From Enterobacter hormaechei ATCC 49162 (lineage in GTDB: Bacteria > Pseudomonadota > Gammaproteobacteria > Enterobacterales > Enterobacteriaceae), in assembly GCF_001875655.1 (NCBI RefSeq), contig NZ_MKEQ01000001.1, positions 186,001-250,000 of the forward strand: DNA of 64,000 bases. The letters are read 5' to 3'. Below, piece by piece: positions 61,599 through 64,000 of the stretch. Every line of letters begins with the position of its first letter. The first letter of the stretch is position 1. Below the pieces are notes generated by a model. The model ran no database searches. It was not told where the DNA came from and saw only the letters and a program-made list of their open reading frames with translations. A program made the translations under genes and the position numbers.

Positions 61599-63785
61599 TC
61601 AGAAGGACAGGGTCACGCCTGCGTAATACGCACGGCCTGGTTCGTTATAGGTCGATGCACCGTCATTTTCTCGGTAAATCTGCTTATCAAAGAGGTTGCT
61701 GATCCCGGCATTCAGGCGGAGATCTTTTGTCAGCTGATAATTGCTGCCGATCCCAACGATGGAATAGGAGCCAATCTCTTTATCTGACATCGCATTCTGC
61801 TCTTTGTGGATTTCAGCATTTTCTCTTGGCTTCTGGCGGCCATACATCGTCCAGCTAAGGTTCGCTGAAAGTTTGCTGTTAACCTGCCAGTCGAGCATCG
61901 TGTTGACGGTATATTTTGGAATAATCGACAGAGGGTTGCCGGTGTCTTTACTTTCAGACTGAATCATATACGTCGCATTGGTACGCCAGGTTAGCGTGTC
62001 GCGGATAACCGGGACGGTGAGGTTGCCTTCCAGCCCCTCAACAACAGCCTTTCCTCCGTTCTGCCACTGAAGGATATTTGCGCCGCTGCTTGTCTGGCCC
62101 AGCACATCCGTTCCTGAAACAATCTTGTTTTTGTAATCGTTGCGGAACCAGGTTATGCCAGCCTCGTAGCCTTCCAGCGCAAAGGCCAGGCCAATCTCTT
62201 TGTTCACGCTGATTTCAGGATCCAGATCCGGGTTACCTAACAGGTAACAGCTTCCTTCGGAAACGTTGTTCGGGCAGCCATTACCGCGGGTGGAAAGCAG
62301 ATAGCCTTCGCTGGATTGATACAGGTTTGGCGCTTTAAATACCCGAGCGATACCTGCTTTAACCTTGAACATGTCGCCCAAATCCTGAGAGAGGTTCAGG
62401 CTCGGGCTCCAGTTGCTGCCAAACTGATTGTGATAATCAAAGCGGATCCCTGGGATCAGGTTGGTGCCCTGGCGCGCTTCAATATTATCCTCAAGATAGA
62501 TGCCAGTGAGGTCAGCGCTGTTTTTGCTGTTGCGCTCAGAAGCCGTACCGGGAACGCCGTTAATCACTTCTCCCGACACATTTGTCGCCTGCATTGAGGC
62601 CGGATCGTTCAGTTCATCACGGTTCCATTCTGCACCGACGGTTAGCGTCTGTTCGACCAGCCAGAAGAAAGGAATGTTCAGTTCACCCGTTGAACGGTAT
62701 GACTCCAGCCGGCTGGTATCGTATTTATCGCTATTGATCATCCCCTCAACTTTGCCCGTAGAGCCTTCTTCGAGGCGGGTGTTGTTGGTCTTTTCATAAT
62801 AAACACCGAACTTTGACTGACCCCAGTCCCAGATGCCGTTGTGCGTAATGCCATAAGACTGGCGGTACATTCGGTTTGTTTCGTGTCCATACAGGGACGA
62901 CACCAGACCGTCAGGGCTGACGTTGCTGTTGCTGTATTGAGTATCACCCGCGTAGATATTGCCCTGGCGGCTGTAGCTGTAGTCGAAATCGATAATCTGC
63001 TGTGGCGTGAGTTTCCAGGAGAGCAGGGCATTAATGTCCTTGTTGCGCACGCCTTCACGTCCGGCGGCGTAAGAGCCATTTTGCGCGGTGTTGATGTCCT
63101 GCGCATCTGCGTCAGTTTTGTTGATATTCCCGTACAGGCGCATCGTTAACGCATCGCCCGCAAGGGGGCCGCTCAGATCAAAATTAGCGCGTTTCGTCGC
63201 TCCCTCTTTATCATTTTCAGGCTGGTTAGTGTACAGGGAAAGCGAGCCGTGCCAGTCGTTGGTCGGGCGTTTGGTAATGATGTTGACGACGCCGCCAGCC
63301 GCCCCCGAACCATAGCGGGCGGCAGCAGGTCCCCGGAGCACTTCAATGCGCTCAACCATCTCTGGCGGAACCCAGTTGGTATCCCCGCGGGTGTCGCGCT
63401 CCCCGCGCCAGCTGTAGCGCACCGAGTTACGTGACGTCACCGGCACACCGTCAATCAGAATCAGCGTGTTCTCCGGCCCCATACCGCGGATGTCGACCTG
63501 GCGATTGTTACCGCGGCTGCCTGTCGCGCTGTTTCCGGTGAGGTTAACCCCGGGCATTTTGCGAATAATTTCAGAAAGATCGTTAACCGGTGGATCCTTT
63601 TCTATGTCCTTTGCCGTGATGATGGAAACCCCCGGCTGTTGCTTCAGCGCCTCTTCAGCGGTGGCCTGAACAACCATTGTTTCACCATCGGCGAGAGGAT
63701 CTTCCGCTGCGTGTGCGCTCTGGTATAACGTTGAAAGAATGGCGAGCGTAAGTGTAGCCGGGGCAAATCTTATTATGTTATTCAT
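61599..63785 (-). CDS. iroN: TonB-dependent catecholate siderophore receptor, IroN/FepA type
   Basis: Outer-membrane receptor of 728 residues. The signal peptide ends at SAHA-AEDP (about 26) and the TonB box is ETMVV (about 35-39). The plug domain includes SEIIRKMPGVNLTGNS, RGNNRQVDIRGMGPENT and GPAAARYGSGAAGGVVN, followed by a 22-strand barrel ending in YYAGVTLSF. It is closer to IroN (salmochelin/enterobactin receptor) than to FepA in many blocks, for example NGIWDWGQSKFGVYYEKTNN and YQSSEGYLL. The ATG at 63785 is preceded by GGAAATGAG; a TTG one codon earlier is less likely. A strong Fur box lies upstream. It has no iro or ent neighbours. The symbol is by similarity; the ligand is unproven. 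Confidence 0.85.
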   Translation of the reverse strand: MNNIIRFAPATLTLAILSTLYQSAHAAEDPLADGETMVVQATAEEALKQQPGVSIITAKDIEKDPPVNDLSEIIRKMPGVNLTGNSATGSRGNNRQVDIRGMGPENTLILIDGVPVTSRNSVRYSWRGERDTRGDTNWVPPEMVERIEVLRGPAAARYGSGAAGGVVNIITKRPTNDWHGSLSLYTNQPENDKEGATKRANFDLSGPLAGDALTMRLYGNINKTDADAQDINTAQNGSYAAGREGVRNKDINALLSWKLTPQQIIDFDYSYSRQGNIYAGDTQYSNSNVSPDGLVSSLYGHETNRMYRQSYGITHNGIWDWGQSKFGVYYEKTNNTRLEEGSTGKVEGMINSDKYDTSRLESYRSTGELNIPFFWLVEQTLTVGAEWNRDELNDPASMQATNVSGEVINGVPGTASERNSKNSADLTGIYLEDNIEARQGTNLIPGIRFDYHNQFGSNWSPSLNLSQDLGDMFKVKAGIARVFKAPNLYQSSEGYLLSTRGNGCPNNVSEGSCYLLGNPDLDPEISVNKEIGLAFALEGYEAGITWFRNDYKNKIVSGTDVLGQTSSGANILQWQNGGKAVVEGLEGNLTVPVIRDTLTWRTNATYMIQSESKDTGNPLSIIPKYTVNTMLDWQVNSKLSANLSWTMYGRQKPRENAEIHKEQNAMSDKEIGSYSIVGIGSNYQLTKDLRLNAGISNLFDKQIYRENDGASTYNEPGRAYYAGVTLSF

Positions 63786-63822
63786 CAACTCATTTCCATT
63801 TGTTAAAAATGCGATGACGAAT

Positions 63823-63841
63823 ATTAATGATAGTCATTCTC
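63823..63841. promoter_or_regulatory. Fur box of the siderophore receptor gene
   Basis: ATTAATGATAGTCATTCTC matches GATAATGATAATCATTATC at 15 of 19 positions. It lies about 40 bp upstream of the receptor start, so iron repression is very likely. Confidence 0.88.
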
Positions 63842-63927
63842 ATTACAATAAAGTGATAGCAATCTCCATAAAATCTTCATGATTCAGACATTTTCGCAGG
63901 AAGGTTGTAAAGAAAAGAGGAGGCGGG

Positions 63928-63958
63928 AAAAGCGGCCAGATCGCGCGGCGATCTGGCC
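63928..63958 (-). terminator. Terminator of yciB
   Basis: GGCCAGATCGC and GCGATCTGGCC form a perfect 11-bp stem around GCG. On the minus strand it is followed by GCTTTT. It lies eight bases after the yciB stop. Confidence 0.75.
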
Positions 63959-63965
63959 CGAAGGA

Positions 63966-64000
63966 TCAGTGCTTGTCATCCTGCGGCATGTGGCGATAAA
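63966..64000 (-). CDS. yciB: YciB (IspZ-like) inner-membrane protein, C-terminal end only
   Basis: Only the last ten codons and a stop are in the window, reading YRHMPQDDKH. E. coli YciB ends in nearly the same residues, and the gene is next to yciA in E. coli; here the receptor gene lies between them. YciB is a membrane protein tied to cell-envelope synthesis and septation. The assignment rests on the short tail plus synteny. Confidence 0.8.
   Translation of the reverse strand, partial: YRHMPQDDKH

Overview
The window is chromosomal DNA of a gamma-proteobacterium in the Enterobacteriaceae. Nearly every protein is recognisable as the close counterpart of an E. coli K-12 gene from the hemA-nar-opp-tonB part of the map, in the same order and orientation. 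The GC-rich, strongly biased coding sequence, the assimilatory nitrate (nas) cluster beside narL/narX, and several inserted genes point to Enterobacter or a near relative (Lelliottia, Leclercia, Klebsiella group) rather than Escherichia. The assignment is by family recognition from memory; no database search was run.

Layout. 0-9 kb: the 5' part of dauA, prs, ispE and lolB on the minus strand, then the divergent hemA-prfA-prmC-sirB2-sirB1-kdsA run. sirB2 has lost its N-terminal half. 9-14.4 kb: chaA (minus), chaB and chaC (plus), a small DUF1883-like gene, a methyl-accepting chemotaxis protein with an amino-acid-type dCache sensor, and ychN. 14.4-25.3 kb: nasR and the nas operon. The operon has a sigma-54 promoter, a leader with an ANTAR-type hexaloop hairpin and an intrinsic terminator, an ABC nitrate transporter, a 1328-residue protein that joins a NasC-like flavoprotein to the NasB nitrite reductase in one frame, and the NasA nitrate reductase. 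25.4-38 kb: ychO, narL/narX (minus), narK and narGHJI, with FNR and NarL sites visible before narK and narG. Respiratory and assimilatory nitrate genes therefore form one block of about 24 kb.

38-48 kb: two identical tRNA-Tyr genes (minus) followed by a degenerate ~176-bp repeat carrying the last 19 bp of the tRNA, as in the E. coli tyrT locus. Then come purU, ychJ, rssA, rssB, galU, hns, tdk and adhE; the adhE leader carries a long-range inverted repeat. 48-55.4 kb: ychE and oppABCDF with a long structured leader. 55.4-60.1 kb: the stretch between oppF and yciI holds yciU, clsA and the small gene yciY as in E. coli. In place of kch there is a different six-segment voltage-gated-type potassium channel with a zinc ribbon, plus a small lipoprotein gene and a leuE-like exporter. 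60.1-64 kb: yciI, tonB, yciA, an IroN/FepA-like catecholate siderophore receptor with a strong Fur box, and the 3' end of yciB.

How it fits together. Nitrate enters through NarK or NasFED and is used for respiration (NarGHI, assembled by NarJ) or for nitrogen (NasA, then NasB). NarX/NarL with FNR controls the first route; sigma-54 and NasR antitermination control the second. TonB, two genes from the siderophore receptor, energises it; both have candidate Fur sites. The rest is housekeeping: PRPP, isoprenoid, haem, KDO and UDP-glucose synthesis, peptide uptake and fermentation. I saw no prophage, insertion sequence, integron or CRISPR array.
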